From Symbiobacteriaceae bacterium (GTDB taxonomy: Bacteria; Bacillota; Sulfobacillia; Symbiobacteriales; Symbiobacteriaceae), in contig JARBUG010000006.1 of the NCBI GenBank assembly GCA_029239785.1, positions 1 to 64,000 on the forward strand: a stretch of DNA of 64,000 nt, given 5' to 3'. The notes under the pieces are model-generated. The model made no database searches, was not told the origin of the DNA, and saw nothing but the letters and a program-made list of their open reading frames with translations. Below, in pieces: positions 23,187-31,837 of the stretch. A program made the translations under genes and the position numbers. Each line of letters begins with the position of its first letter. Within the stretch, counting starts at the first letter, position 1.

Positions 23187-24305
23187 TTGCCAACGTTTGA
23201 TCACGGGCGCCTGGAGCGCGCCTTTTCGGTGGTGGCTGGCGGCGTTGGGCGGGGCGCCTTTGCCGGGGCCGTGGCCGCCGTGGGCGGGGCCGACGGAGCG
23301 ACCGCCATACGCACTTATGGTCACGCAGTCAGCGAACCCGCCGTGATTCCCATGATGGCGGAAACGCTGTTTGACCTCGCATCTTTGACCAAGGTGGTAG
23401 CCACAACTCCAGCCATTCTGCGCTTGCTTGAGGACGGTGCCTTCGTCCTGGAGACGCCGGTACAGCATATCCTGCCCGCCTTTCGGGATCCACGGGTAAC
23501 CGTGCGGCATTTGCTGACCCACACCAGCGGGCTGCCTGCCTGGCGTCCCCTTTACCTGGACCATACCGGCTGGGACGCCTACACGGAGGCGATTTGCGCG
23601 ACTGCACTCGTCCGAGACCCGGGTACTCAAGTGGAGTACAGCGACCTGGGCTTCATTCTGCTCGGCGCCATCATTACGCAAGTGACGGGCATGAGCCTGC
23701 CTGAGTATTGCCGTACGGCCATTTTCAATCCGCTGGGCATGTCACATACCACCTGGCTCCCCGCCGTAGAACGTGAGCGCATTGCCGCCACCGAACGGGG
23801 TAACCAGGTGGAATTCGGTATGTGCAAGGAACGTGCCCCCGAGTTTTCGCGGTGGCGCCGGGAAGTGATTTGGGGCGAGGCGAACGACGGCAACTGCTTC
23901 TACGGTCTGCAGGGCGTTTCCAGCCACGCAGGGCTGTTCAGCACCATGTCAGACCTGGTGAAGTATGCGCAGGCCTGGCTCCGCCGGGGCGACCCGATTC
24001 TGGGTCCGCACACCGTGGCGTTGTCGGCCCGGAGCCACACGCCGGGCATTCCGGGGCAGAATCGCGGCCTGGGCTGGTACAAGCCGCCGGTCGTCCCGTT
24101 CCCAAACGGGCGCTTTGGCGGCGGCGATATGATGTCGTCGGCGGGCTTCGGCCACACTGGGTTTACCGGTACCTCGCTCTGGATTGACCCGGAAAAAGAT
24201 CTATTTATGATATTATTGACGAATCGTCTCCATCCAACTGCATCAGATGGGTTGTACGCGGTCAGTCCTGCGTTCCATAATGCTGTTATCGCCAGTCTGC
24301 GATAA
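23187..24305 (+). CDS. Beta-lactamase-fold serine hydrolase
   Basis: A 372-residue protein of the class C beta-lactamase/DD-peptidase-like family. Active-site marks: SxxK in LASLTKVV, YSD in VEYSDLGFILLG, and HTG in GFGHTGFTG. No signal peptide is seen, so it appears cytosolic. As first gene of an operon with a NagR-type repressor, MurQ, AnmK and NagA, it may act on muropeptides or wall-derived esters/amides; this is inference from context. TTG 23187 follows GGGAGGGC at suitable spacing. True beta-lactamase activity is possible but less likely. Confidence 0.82.
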   Translation: MPTFDHGRLERAFSVVAGGVGRGAFAGAVAAVGGADGATAIRTYGHAVSEPAVIPMMAETLFDLASLTKVVATTPAILRLLEDGAFVLETPVQHILPAFRDPRVTVRHLLTHTSGLPAWRPLYLDHTGWDAYTEAICATALVRDPGTQVEYSDLGFILLGAIITQVTGMSLPEYCRTAIFNPLGMSHTTWLPAVERERIAATERGNQVEFGMCKERAPEFSRWRREVIWGEANDGNCFYGLQGVSSHAGLFSTMSDLVKYAQAWLRRGDPILGPHTVALSARSHTPGIPGQNRGLGWYKPPVVPFPNGRFGGGDMMSSAGFGHTGFTGTSLWIDPEKDLFMILLTNRLHPTASDGLYAVSPAFHNAVIASLR

Positions 24306-24325
24306 CGAAACAGGGGGTGGCTACA

Positions 24326-25072
24326 GTGAATAACCTGGGCAAGGACGTGCCAATTCCGCTTTACTACCAGATCAAGGCTCGCCTGCTGGAAGCGATTGAG
24401 AATGGCCAGTTAAAGCCCGGTGATCGAGTGATGTCCGAGCGGGAGCTGACCACCCAGTTCGGCGTGAGCCGCATGACTGCGCGCCAGGCGCTGACCGAAA
24501 TGGAGAGCCAGGGATTCCTTTTTCGGGTTCAGGGGAAGGGTACATTTGTGGCCACCCCCAAGTTGGAGCAACCCCTGGCAGGTCTTACGAGCTTTACCGA
24601 AGACATGCGCCGCCGCGGGCTGGAACCTGCCGCCCGGGTGATTTCGGCCGAAGAGACTGTGGCGGGCCGGAAAGTGGCGCGGGCGCTCGGCGTTGGCGAA
24701 ACGGCCTCCATCTACCGGTTGGAGCGCCTCCGTCTGGCTGGCGGCGAGCCCATGGCGCTGGAGGTATCGCATATACCGTCCAGTTTCGTGCCAGGTCTTC
24801 TGGACCGGGGGCCGGTGGAACACTCGCTGTATCGCGTGCTTGATGAGCGTTACGGCCTGCAGTTGATTCGAGCGAATCAGAGCCTGGAGGCCGTGGCCGC
24901 CAACCCATACGAGGCTGAAGTCCTGAAGGTGCGTGAGGGCACGCCGCTCCTGCTGTTGGAGCGCGTCTCACGCGATGCGCAGGACCGCAATATAGAGTTC
25001 GTGCGCTCGCTCTATCGGGGCGACCGCTACCGCTTCACCACCGAGTTGATCCGACGGGAGGACACTCTTTGA
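24326..25072 (+). CDS. nagR: GntR/HutC-family repressor, NagR (YvoA)-like
   Basis: About 248 residues: N-terminal winged helix of the GntR type (PIPLYYQIKARLLEAIENGQ ... MSERELTTQFGVSRMTARQA) and a C-terminal UTRA effector domain (ARALGVGETASIYRLERLRL ... RYRFTTELIRR). NagR/DasR proteins repress GlcNAc genes and are released by amino-sugar phosphates. The genomic context and operator-like sites at 23131, 32600 and 32718 fit this. GTG 24326 is preferred over GTG 24317 for its distance to AGGGGGTGG. Its stop overlaps the murQ start (TGATG). Confidence 0.85.
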   Translation: MNNLGKDVPIPLYYQIKARLLEAIENGQLKPGDRVMSERELTTQFGVSRMTARQALTEMESQGFLFRVQGKGTFVATPKLEQPLAGLTSFTEDMRRRGLEPAARVISAEETVAGRKVARALGVGETASIYRLERLRLAGGEPMALEVSHIPSSFVPGLLDRGPVEHSLYRVLDERYGLQLIRANQSLEAVAANPYEAEVLKVREGTPLLLLERVSRDAQDRNIEFVRSLYRGDRYRFTTELIRREDTL

Positions 25073-25986
25073 TGGCCATCGATTTAAGTAAACTGGTGAC
25101 CGAGAGCCGGCTTCCGGAGTCAATGGAGATTGATCAGGCAGATGCCTTGACCATTGCCCGTGTGATTAATGATCAAGATAAGCGGGTTGCCCTTGCGGTT
25201 GAGCAGGAACTGCCGAATATCGCCCGGGCGATTGATCTGATTGCCGAACGGCTTCAGGCCGGCGGCCGCCTCTTTTACGTTGGGGCGGGTACCAGTGGCC
25301 GGCTGGGCGTGCTGGACGCCTCGGAGATTCCGCCGACCTACGGCGCCAACCCAGATTTGATCCAGGGCGTAATCGCGGGCGGCTGGCGGGCCGTATTCGA
25401 AACGCAGGAAGGCGCCGAAGACAGCGAGGAGCTGGGCATTGGCGATGTGACCGGCCGGATTCAGCCGCAGGACGCGGTGGTCGGCATCGCTGCCAGCGGC
25501 CGGACTCCGTATACGATTGCCGCCGTGGTGGAGGCGCGCCGCCGCGGTTGCGTTACCATCGCCGTAACGAATAACCCGAGCTCCCCGCTGGCCGCCGCGG
25601 CTGATGTGGCGATTTCGCCGGTCGTTGGCCCCGAGGTAGTCATGGGCTCGACGCGTATGAAGTCAGGCACCGCACAGAAAATGGTGCTGAATATGCTCAG
25701 TACCGGAGCCATGATCAAAATGGGTAAGGTTTATACCAATTTGATGGTAGACATGCAGGCATCGAACGAGAAGCTGCGCCAGCGGGCGCTGCGCATGGTG
25801 TCGCTGGCCACCGGGGTTGATGAGGAGGCCGCCGCCGCCGCCATGGAGCGCTGCGGTTCTAATACGAAGATGACCATCGTCAGCCTGATGGCGGACGTTG
25901 AGGCAGATGTGGCCGCGCAGGCCCTAATCGCCGCCAACGGGTTTGTGCATAAGGCGATTGAGATCGCCAAGGAGCAGAAGGCATGA
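25072..25986 (+). CDS. murQ: N-acetylmuramic acid 6-phosphate etherase
   Basis: A 304-residue SIS-domain protein: YVGAGTSGRLGVLDASEIPPT and GWRAVFETQEGAEDSEE carry the two conserved Glu-containing segments, and GIAASGRTPYTIAAV and MGSTRMKSGTAQKMVLNM complete the MurQ pattern. It cleaves the lactyl ether of MurNAc-6-phosphate to GlcNAc-6-phosphate and D-lactate in the cytoplasm. ATG 25072 overlaps the preceding stop; GGGAGGA is upstream. The next gene, anmK, overlaps by four bases (ATGA), so translation is coupled. Confidence 0.95.
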   Translation: MAIDLSKLVTESRLPESMEIDQADALTIARVINDQDKRVALAVEQELPNIARAIDLIAERLQAGGRLFYVGAGTSGRLGVLDASEIPPTYGANPDLIQGVIAGGWRAVFETQEGAEDSEELGIGDVTGRIQPQDAVVGIAASGRTPYTIAAVVEARRRGCVTIAVTNNPSSPLAAAADVAISPVVGPEVVMGSTRMKSGTAQKMVLNMLSTGAMIKMGKVYTNLMVDMQASNEKLRQRALRMVSLATGVDEEAAAAAMERCGSNTKMTIVSLMADVEADVAAQALIAANGFVHKAIEIAKEQKA

Positions 25987-27140
25987 ATCGAGTCACTGCC
26001 ATTGCCGCAAAGCCCGAGCGGCTCGTGATCGGGCTGATGTCCGGAACCTCTGTGGATGGGATTGACGCTGCGCTGGTGCGGATTCAGGGCGGCGGGCCGG
26101 GCGTTTCGCTGCGCTGCGAGCACTTTGCGACCTATCCGTTCGCACCTGTTATGCGGGAGGCGATTTTCCGGCTGTTTCGGCCGGAGACGTCGAACGTGGT
26201 CGATCTTTGCCGCATGAACTTTGCCTTGGGCGAGGTTTTTGCGTCGGCCGCCCTGCAGTTGATGAAGGATGCCGGGGTGACGCCGGAGCAGGTTGACCTG
26301 ATCGGCTCTCACGGCCAGACGGTCTGGCACGAGCCCCTGCCGGTAGAGACGGCGGGCGTGACGGGCCGCTCGACGCTGCAAGTAGGTGAGCCGGCGGTGA
26401 TTGCCGAGCGGACCGGCGTGGTGACGGTGGCCGACTTCCGCGTGCGCGATGTGGCTGCCGGCGGGCAGGGCGCCCCCCTGGTCCCTTACCTCGATTACTG
26501 TCTGCTGCGCCACGACCGGCTCCACCGGGCGACGCAGAATATCGGCGGCATTGGCAATGTGACCTATCTGCCGGCGGGCTGCTCCGGGGCGGAGATTCGG
26601 GCCTTTGATACGGGTCCCGGGAATATGATTATCGATGCGCTTTGCGCCGAGTATTTCGGGCAGCCGTTCGATAAGGACGGCGCCATTGCGGCGACGGGGC
26701 GGGTTGACGAGGCGCTGGTGGCCGAGTTACTGGCCCACCCGTACTTCGCCCAGCAGCCGCCCAAAACGACGGGGCGCGAGCTGTTTGGCGTGCAGTTTGC
26801 CCGGGGGTTGATGGGCCGGGCAGAGCCTTCTGACCTGGTGGCAACGGCCACGGCGTTTACCGCCAGGTCGATCGCTGATTCCTACCGGCGGTTCCTGGGG
26901 CCGGTGGATGAGGTCTTTGTGGGCGGCGGCGGGGCGCGTAACCCGGTGCTGATGCGGATGCTGCGCGATGCCCTGCCGGGCGCCCGGGTGGAGACGCATG
27001 AGGCTGTTGGCATCAATTCGGATGCCAAGGAGGCGATCGCCTTCGCGCTGCTGGCCAACGACTCCATCCTCGGGCTGCCGACGAACGTGGCGGGGGCCAC
27101 CGGAGGACGTCCCGTTGTGATGGGGAAGGTGATGGCATGA
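25983..27140 (+). CDS. anmK: Anhydro-N-acetylmuramic acid kinase
   Basis: A 385-residue AnmK: N-terminal LMSGTSVDGIDAALVRI, ADFRVRDVAAGGQGAPLVP, FDTGPGNMIID, and C-terminal EVFVGGGGARNPVLM. It opens the 1,6-anhydro ring and phosphorylates the sugar, giving MurNAc-6-phosphate, the MurQ substrate. An anhydro-sugar kinase in a Gram-positive points to use of anhydro-muropeptides released by lytic transglycosylases, from self or neighbours. Start and stop overlap the flanking genes by ATGA. Confidence 0.95.
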   Translation: MNRVTAIAAKPERLVIGLMSGTSVDGIDAALVRIQGGGPGVSLRCEHFATYPFAPVMREAIFRLFRPETSNVVDLCRMNFALGEVFASAALQLMKDAGVTPEQVDLIGSHGQTVWHEPLPVETAGVTGRSTLQVGEPAVIAERTGVVTVADFRVRDVAAGGQGAPLVPYLDYCLLRHDRLHRATQNIGGIGNVTYLPAGCSGAEIRAFDTGPGNMIIDALCAEYFGQPFDKDGAIAATGRVDEALVAELLAHPYFAQQPPKTTGRELFGVQFARGLMGRAEPSDLVATATAFTARSIADSYRRFLGPVDEVFVGGGGARNPVLMRMLRDALPGARVETHEAVGINSDAKEAIAFALLANDSILGLPTNVAGATGGRPVVMGKVMA

Positions 27141-28303
27141 CCACCCGCTGGCTCGAAGGCGCTGTCGTGCTGCCCGATCGCGTGGTTCCGCACGGTCTGG
27201 TGGCCCTGAATGGCACGCATATCATAGGTGTGTGGGACCTGGAGGCCGCCCCGCGGCCCGAAGGGCAGGATGATCGCAACACGACGAAGCTGGAGAAGGG
27301 CTACATCGCCCCCGGTTTCATCGACCAGCATGTGCATGGCGGTGGCGGCGCCGATTTCGCAGAAGGCGACCCCGAAGGCGTAGCGGTGATTACTGAAACG
27401 CATGCCAGGCACGGTACTACCGGCCTTTTGGCCACCACGCTCACCCTGCCCGAGGACCGGATCATCCGGGCGATCCGGGCGGCTAAGGCGGCGCCCCGGC
27501 GCGGCGCCCGGGTGCTGGGGTTCCATATTGAGGGGCCGTTCATCAATGCGAAGATGAAGGGCGCGCAGGACGAGCGCTACGTGCGTCCTGCGTCTATGGC
27601 CGAGGTTGACCGCCTGCTCGCCGAGGGCGAGGAGGAGCATGCCTGGCACTTCACCATCGCACCAGAAGTGGCCGATAATCTTGCGGCCATTCGGTACCTG
27701 GCGCAGCGCGGGGCCGTGGTGAGCGCGGGGCATACCGAGTGCACGTATGCGCAGTTGGCGCAGGGCATTGAGGCCGGCGTCAGCCATGTGACGCATCTGT
27801 TTAATGCGATGCGGGGGCTGCATCATCGGGAGCCGGGTACCGTGGGCGGAGCGCTGACGCTGCCCGGCATTACGGTCGAACTGATCGCCGATGGCATTCA
27901 TGTGCATCCCGCGTCGATGCGGGTGGCCGTGAACGCCCGGGGCGCCGACCAGGTCCTGCTGGTGACTGACGCCATGGCGGCGACCGGCATGCCTGAGGGC
28001 GAGTACCGGTTGGGCGAACTGGCAGTGATCGTGAAGGACGGTGCGGCCCGGCTGGTTTCAGACGGGGCGCTGGCGGGGTCGGTCCTGACGATGGATGCGG
28101 CGGTGCGGAACATGGTGAATCTGGTGGGCGTGAGCCTGCCGGAGGCCGTGGCGATGGCATCGCTGAACGTCGCCCGCAAGCAGCGGCTGGATCATCGGAA
28201 GGGAGCGATTGCTCCGGGGAAGGATGCCGATGTGGTGCTGCTGGACCAGAACCTGCGGGTGATGGAGACGATTGTGGAAGGGACCACGGTCTACAGCCGG
28301 TAG
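27137..28303 (+). CDS. nagA: N-acetylglucosamine-6-phosphate deacetylase
   Basis: A 388-residue amidohydrolase: GFIDQHVHGGGGADFAEG, GFHIEGPFINAKMKGAQ, SAGHTECTYAQL, VTHLFNAMRGLHHREPG and LVTDAMAATGMPEGEY are the NagA metal and substrate motifs. It converts GlcNAc-6-phosphate to GlcN-6-phosphate, which NagB (33699-34427) would deaminate to fructose-6-phosphate. Last gene of the operon, closed by a terminator. Confidence 0.95.
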   Translation: MTTRWLEGAVVLPDRVVPHGLVALNGTHIIGVWDLEAAPRPEGQDDRNTTKLEKGYIAPGFIDQHVHGGGGADFAEGDPEGVAVITETHARHGTTGLLATTLTLPEDRIIRAIRAAKAAPRRGARVLGFHIEGPFINAKMKGAQDERYVRPASMAEVDRLLAEGEEEHAWHFTIAPEVADNLAAIRYLAQRGAVVSAGHTECTYAQLAQGIEAGVSHVTHLFNAMRGLHHREPGTVGGALTLPGITVELIADGIHVHPASMRVAVNARGADQVLLVTDAMAATGMPEGEYRLGELAVIVKDGAARLVSDGALAGSVLTMDAAVRNMVNLVGVSLPEAVAMASLNVARKQRLDHRKGAIAPGKDADVVLLDQNLRVMETIVEGTTVYSR

Positions 28304-28327
28304 GCGGTTGGGGCGGAGTATGAGGCA

Positions 28328-28356
28328 GGGAGGGCTGTGGGCCCTCCCTTTTTTGC
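28328..28356 (+). terminator. Terminator of the murQ-anmK-nagA operon
   Basis: GGGAGGGC pairs with GCCCTCCC, followed by TTTTTT. Confidence 0.85.
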
Positions 28357-28458
28357 ATGGTCAGGTGCCGGTCGCCGGCACTTTGATCGCAAGAATCGGA
28401 TGGCGTCACCCCGCCCGATGCGGTAACGTGGAGGCAGATCAAGTCAGGAGGGGTTTTC

Positions 28459-29358
28459 TTGTCGCCCAGGCAGCTTTCGGCGTTGCTCGTCCTGTCCGCG
28501 TTGTGGGGTGGCTCTTTTCTGTTCATGCGCATCGCGGCCCCGGCGCTGGGGCCGGTGGTGCTGATTTGGCTGCGGGTAGGCATTGCGGGTTTGGCACTGC
28601 TGGGGTATGGCGCCTTCGCAGGGAGGCTTCACCGCCCGGGCCGGCTTTGGAAGGAATATCTGGTGATTGGTGCGATCAATTCGGCGCTGCCGTTTTCGCT
28701 GATCGCTGCCGCTTCGCTGGTACTGCCGGCGTCGATGACGGCGACGCTGAATGCTACGACTCCGTTATTCGGGGCGGCTGTGGCCGCCGTGTGGCTTGGG
28801 GAGAAGCTGACGGTGCGAAAGGTGCTGGGTCTGCTGCTGGGTGTGGCGGGCGTGGGCGTGTTGATGGGCCTCGGACCGGTTCCGTGGTCTGGCACGACGT
28901 TGCTGGCGGCGGGCGCATCGCTGTTGGCTGCGGTTTCCTATGGGTTTGCGGCCGTGTACACGAAGTCGCGGGTGAAGGACGGGGATGCACGGGTTCTGTC
29001 GACGTACAGTCAGCTCTTTGCTGCCTTGCTGCTGACCCCGCTGGTGCCGTTTGTGTGGCCGCAGGGGGTGCCGTCTGGCGAGGTGGTGGTGAGCGTGGCG
29101 GCCCTTGCGATCTTGTGCACGGCAGTGGGGTACTTGCTGTATTTCTACCTGATTGTGAGTGCCGGGCCGACCCGCGCGACGATGGTGACCTACCTTGCGC
29201 CTGCGTTTGGGATGTTGTGGGGCGCCGCACTTCTGGATGAGTCGTTGGGGCTGGCCAACTTTTTGGGCTTTGGGCTGATTCTGGCGAGCGTGGGGCTGGT
29301 GACGGGGGCCGGGCGGCCCCATGAGGGGAGGGGCGGGCTTGGAAAGCAGGCGGGATGA
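28459..29358 (+). CDS. EamA/DMT-family transporter
   Basis: A 299-residue membrane protein with ten predicted helices in two EamA halves (ALWGGSFLFMRIAAPALGP in the first; TKSRVKDGDARVLSTYSQL then GYLLYFYLIVSAGPTRATMV in the second). DMT carriers usually export amino acids or other metabolites; the substrate is unknown. TTG 28459 follows AGGAGGGG. Its end overlaps the ada-like gene by 20 bases, so the two are translated from one transcript. Confidence 0.88.
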   Translation: MSPRQLSALLVLSALWGGSFLFMRIAAPALGPVVLIWLRVGIAGLALLGYGAFAGRLHRPGRLWKEYLVIGAINSALPFSLIAAASLVLPASMTATLNATTPLFGAAVAAVWLGEKLTVRKVLGLLLGVAGVGVLMGLGPVPWSGTTLLAAGASLLAAVSYGFAAVYTKSRVKDGDARVLSTYSQLFAALLLTPLVPFVWPQGVPSGEVVVSVAALAILCTAVGYLLYFYLIVSAGPTRATMVTYLAPAFGMLWGAALLDESLGLANFLGFGLILASVGLVTGAGRPHEGRGGLGKQAG

Positions 29359-30391
29359 CGAGCGTTGGCAGGCGGTCCAGCAGCGGGATGCTGGGGCTGA
29401 TGGGCTTTTTGTCTATGCGGTGATCTCTACGGGCATCTATTGCCGGCCGACCTGCCCGTCTCGGCGGCCCAGGCGTGAGAATGTCCGGTTCTTTGACGGG
29501 CCAGAGGCGGCCGAGGCGGCGGGGTTTCGGGCTTGCCGGCGGTGCGAACCCGCGGCCGTGAGCACCGGGCAGCGCGTGGTGGCCGAAGTTGCCCGGGTGC
29601 TGCAGGCGGCCGAGAGGGCGCCGTCCCTGGCCCAACTGGGTCAGGCCGTGGGCATGAGCCCCTACCATCTGCAGCGGCTGTTCAAGCGGGCGACCGGGCT
29701 CAGCCCCAGGCAGTTTGCGGCGCAGGTGGCTGCCGAGCGCCTGAAGGCGGAATTGAAGCAGGGCGCCACGGTCACGGGCGCCCTGTACGAGGCAGGCTAT
29801 GGGTCGGCGCGGGCGGCCTATGAGCACGCTGACCGCCACCTGGGCATGACGCCCGGGGCGTACCGGGCCGGGGGCGAGGGGCAGCGGATCGCGTACGTGT
29901 GCGTGGAGAGTCCGCTGGGTTGTCTGCTTGTGGCGGCCACTGAGCGGGGCTTGTGTGCGGTTCGGCTGGGGGAGGAGGCGCAACTGGTGGCCGAGCTGGC
30001 GGCCGAGTTTCCCAGGGCGGACCTGGTACAGGACTTGGAGTGGGTGCGGCCCTACGTGGACGGCATTCTGGCGTTGCTCGGCGGGCGGGGCTCGGGGGCG
30101 GTGGAGCCGGCCGGGGGCGCCCTGCCTCTTGACGTGCGAGGCACAGAGTTCCAACGCCGGGTCTGGGAGGCGCTGCGGGCCATTCCGTACGGTCAGGTCC
30201 GCTCGTACCGCGAGGTGGCCGAGATGATCGGGGAGCCGTCCGCCGTGCGGGCTGTCGCCCGGGCCTGCGCCACGAATCCGGTGGCGCTGGTGGTTCCCTG
30301 CCACCGGGTGGTGAGGGCAAACGGGGAACTGAGCGGCTACCGCTGGGGCGTGGAGCGCAAGCGGGAGTTGCTCCGCCGGGAGCGGTCCTGA
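29339..30391 (+). CDS. ada: Ada-type methyltransferase/regulator (metal-binding, AraC HTH, MGMT fusion)
   Basis: A 350-residue fusion close to the length of E. coli Ada. Domain order: Ada metal-binding (FVYAVISTGIYCRPTCPSR ... CRRCEP, four zinc Cys, the first being the methylphosphotriester acceptor), AraC-type HTH (LGQAVGMSPYHLQRLFKRAT), then MGMT (GTEFQRRVWEALRAIPYGQV, active Cys in VVPCHRVV). It repairs O6-methylguanine and phosphotriesters by suicidal methyl transfer; the N-terminal methylated form activates genes of the adaptive response. TTG 29339 follows GAGGGGCGGGC inside the end of the transporter gene. Confidence 0.92.
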   Translation: MESRRDDERWQAVQQRDAGADGLFVYAVISTGIYCRPTCPSRRPRRENVRFFDGPEAAEAAGFRACRRCEPAAVSTGQRVVAEVARVLQAAERAPSLAQLGQAVGMSPYHLQRLFKRATGLSPRQFAAQVAAERLKAELKQGATVTGALYEAGYGSARAAYEHADRHLGMTPGAYRAGGEGQRIAYVCVESPLGCLLVAATERGLCAVRLGEEAQLVAELAAEFPRADLVQDLEWVRPYVDGILALLGGRGSGAVEPAGGALPLDVRGTEFQRRVWEALRAIPYGQVRSYREVAEMIGEPSAVRAVARACATNPVALVVPCHRVVRANGELSGYRWGVERKRELLRRERS

Positions 30392-30393
30392 CC

Positions 30394-30975
30394 CTATGCG
30401 GCTTTGTTTCGGCCGAGTCGGCGAAATCCGACATAGACCAAGACCACGCAGATGAGCAGCCCCAGCGACGCCGGCACCAGCATGGCCCAGCCGCTTTCGC
30501 CACCGAACGCCACGCCCCAGGTCATCTTGCCTACGGCGATGGCCACCAGGACTGACAGCCCAAACCAGAGGCTGCGCTGCCAGAAGGCGGCGGCCAGGGC
30601 GTAGAGCGAGGCCGGGACCAGCAGCGTCATCCACACTTTTGACCAGCCCCATGTACCGAAAAGGTACTGCCGCTCCACCTCCAGGAACTGGTCGACTTGA
30701 GGACTTACGGCCTCCGGTGCGGGAAACCAGGCCATGCTGGTGATCAGGGCGAAGACGGTGCCCAAAACACCGGCCAGGCTCCGCCGGTAAGCGAAGTAGC
30801 AGAACGGAATCAGGAAGAGCGGCCGGACATACCAGCTCAGCGTGTTGTGGTGCCGGGCCCAAATCCAGGTGTAGAAGCCTTCGTTGGTGGCTGCCAGTAG
30901 GATGAATGCTACTGTAAGCAGACCGAAGGTGGCGGCGAGAGACCAATCGAGCCGATGTGAAGCACGGGGATTCAT
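30394..30975 (-). CDS. Integral membrane protein of unknown function
   Basis: A 193-residue protein with about five to six hydrophobic helices (for example LLTVAFILLAATNEGFYTWI and AMLVPASLGLLICVVLVYVG). It has no recognised family motif; the C-terminus is basic (FRRLGRNKAA). ATG 30975 follows AAAGGAGTT. It lies 81 bases downstream of the TetR gene on the same strand and is therefore its likely target, as small transporters and membrane proteins often are. Confidence 0.7.
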   Translation of the reverse strand: MNPRASHRLDWSLAATFGLLTVAFILLAATNEGFYTWIWARHHNTLSWYVRPLFLIPFCYFAYRRSLAGVLGTVFALITSMAWFPAPEAVSPQVDQFLEVERQYLFGTWGWSKVWMTLLVPASLYALAAAFWQRSLWFGLSVLVAIAVGKMTWGVAFGGESGWAMLVPASLGLLICVVLVYVGFRRLGRNKAA

Positions 30976-31056
30976 GTCAGCAACTCCTTTTTCGTACAAA
31001 ACAGTGGGATGTGACTGGGCAGTCACACAAGCAGCAAAAAGTAGGGAGCAGGGCGC

Positions 31057-31704
31057 TCAGCGTGGGCGCAGGCCATGCTCCAGCAAGCGGATCAACTCGC
31101 AAAAGAGAGGGGCGGCTTCGGCGGTGTACCGTTCGGCGTGCGGGGGGTCATTCGGGGACCGGGCGCCGGCCCGGGCGAGTGCGTACCAGCCCAACTCGTT
31201 GCTGAGCACCGTAAAGACCCAGGCGACCAGGCCGGTGTCGTAACTGGGGTCCACGTCGCCCCTTTCAACGCCCAGTTGGACCAGTTGGCGCCAGTACGCC
31301 TCCGACTGTTCTTTGAGGCGCCGGCCCAGGTCGGTGCGCAGGCCCTGGTCGGGCGTCAGCGCTTGGGCGGCGACTCGCTCCAATTTGGGCTGGGCGAAGC
31401 GGAAGTGAGTGCCAACTTCCAGCAGCCACCGCAGGTAGGGGAAGAGGCCCATTTCCGGGGAGGGTGGCTTCTGCCCGCTGAGGAATTTCTGCTTCTCCTG
31501 CCAGGCGAGGTCGATCAGGTACAGGTAGAGATCTTCCTTGTCGGCAAAGTACTGGTAGATACTGCCCTTCGCGATACCCGCTTTCGCGACAATGCGGGAG
31601 ATCGATGCGGTCCGGAAATTGTGCTCGGCAAACTCGTCGATCGCAATGGCGGTTAACGCCTCCCGCTTGGCATCGGGCAGGTTGAAGAAGGTTTGTGTGG
31701 GAAT
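31057..31704 (-). CDS. TetR-family regulator with an apparent ATT start codon
   Basis: A 215-residue TetR protein if read from ATT 31704. The HTH is intact (ALTAIAIDEFAEHNF, ISRIVAKAGIAKGSIYQYFA, then DKEDLYLYLI). The N-terminus PTQTFFNLP is the usual start of this subgroup, with Met in place of the ATT residue. No ATG, GTG or TTG occurs in frame between the upstream stop (TGA) and the HTH; the first ATG comes only after the HTH, at 31452. AAGGAG lies 11 bases before ATT. So either ATT initiates, as in infC, or a G-to-T change destroyed the start. A long inverted repeat upstream is its probable operator. Confidence 0.8.
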   Translation of the reverse strand: MPTQTFFNLPDAKREALTAIAIDEFAEHNFRTASISRIVAKAGIAKGSIYQYFADKEDLYLYLIDLAWQEKQKFLSGQKPPSPEMGLFPYLRWLLEVGTHFRFAQPKLERVAAQALTPDQGLRTDLGRRLKEQSEAYWRQLVQLGVERGDVDPSYDTGLVAWVFTVLSNELGWYALARAGARSPNDPPHAERYTAEAAPLFCELIRLLEHGLRPR

Positions 31705-31726
31705 GAGGGGTCGTCTCCTTCCTTTG

Positions 31727-31762
31727 ATGTGACCGACCGGTCATATGACGAATCGGTCACAT
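31727..31762 (-). promoter_or_regulatory. Inverted-repeat operator of the TetR gene
   Basis: ATGTGACCGA (31727-31736) and TCGGTCACAT (31753-31762) are perfect 10-bp inverted arms, and a further GACCGGTC palindrome lies between them. The pair spans the region just upstream of the TetR ribosome site, typical of autoregulation by a TetR dimer pair. Confidence 0.65.
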
Positions 31763-31792
31763 CTTCGCGCATCTCCGAGGCGGTGTCAAGGG

Positions 31793-31830
31793 AAAAAGTA
31801 GAGCCGCCGCCCCGGTTGGGGCAGCGGCTC
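31793..31830 (-). terminator. Terminator of the HAD phosphatase gene
   Basis: GAGCCGC (31801-31807) pairs with GCGGCTC (31824-31830), with inner GCCCC/GGGGC. On the minus strand it is followed by ACTTTTTCCC, seven bases past the stop. Confidence 0.8.
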
Positions 31831-31837
31831 TTTGCCA

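Noticed and set aside
28754-30946. A 730-codon minus-strand open frame over the EamA and ada genes
   Set aside because: Low-complexity Pro/Arg/Ala product antisense to two well-supported genes; no ribosome site.
31265-31744. A 159-codon minus-strand frame with an ATG near the TetR operator
   Set aside because: It is frame-shifted relative to the TetR protein and its product has no domain; the TetR frame itself is continuous from ATT.
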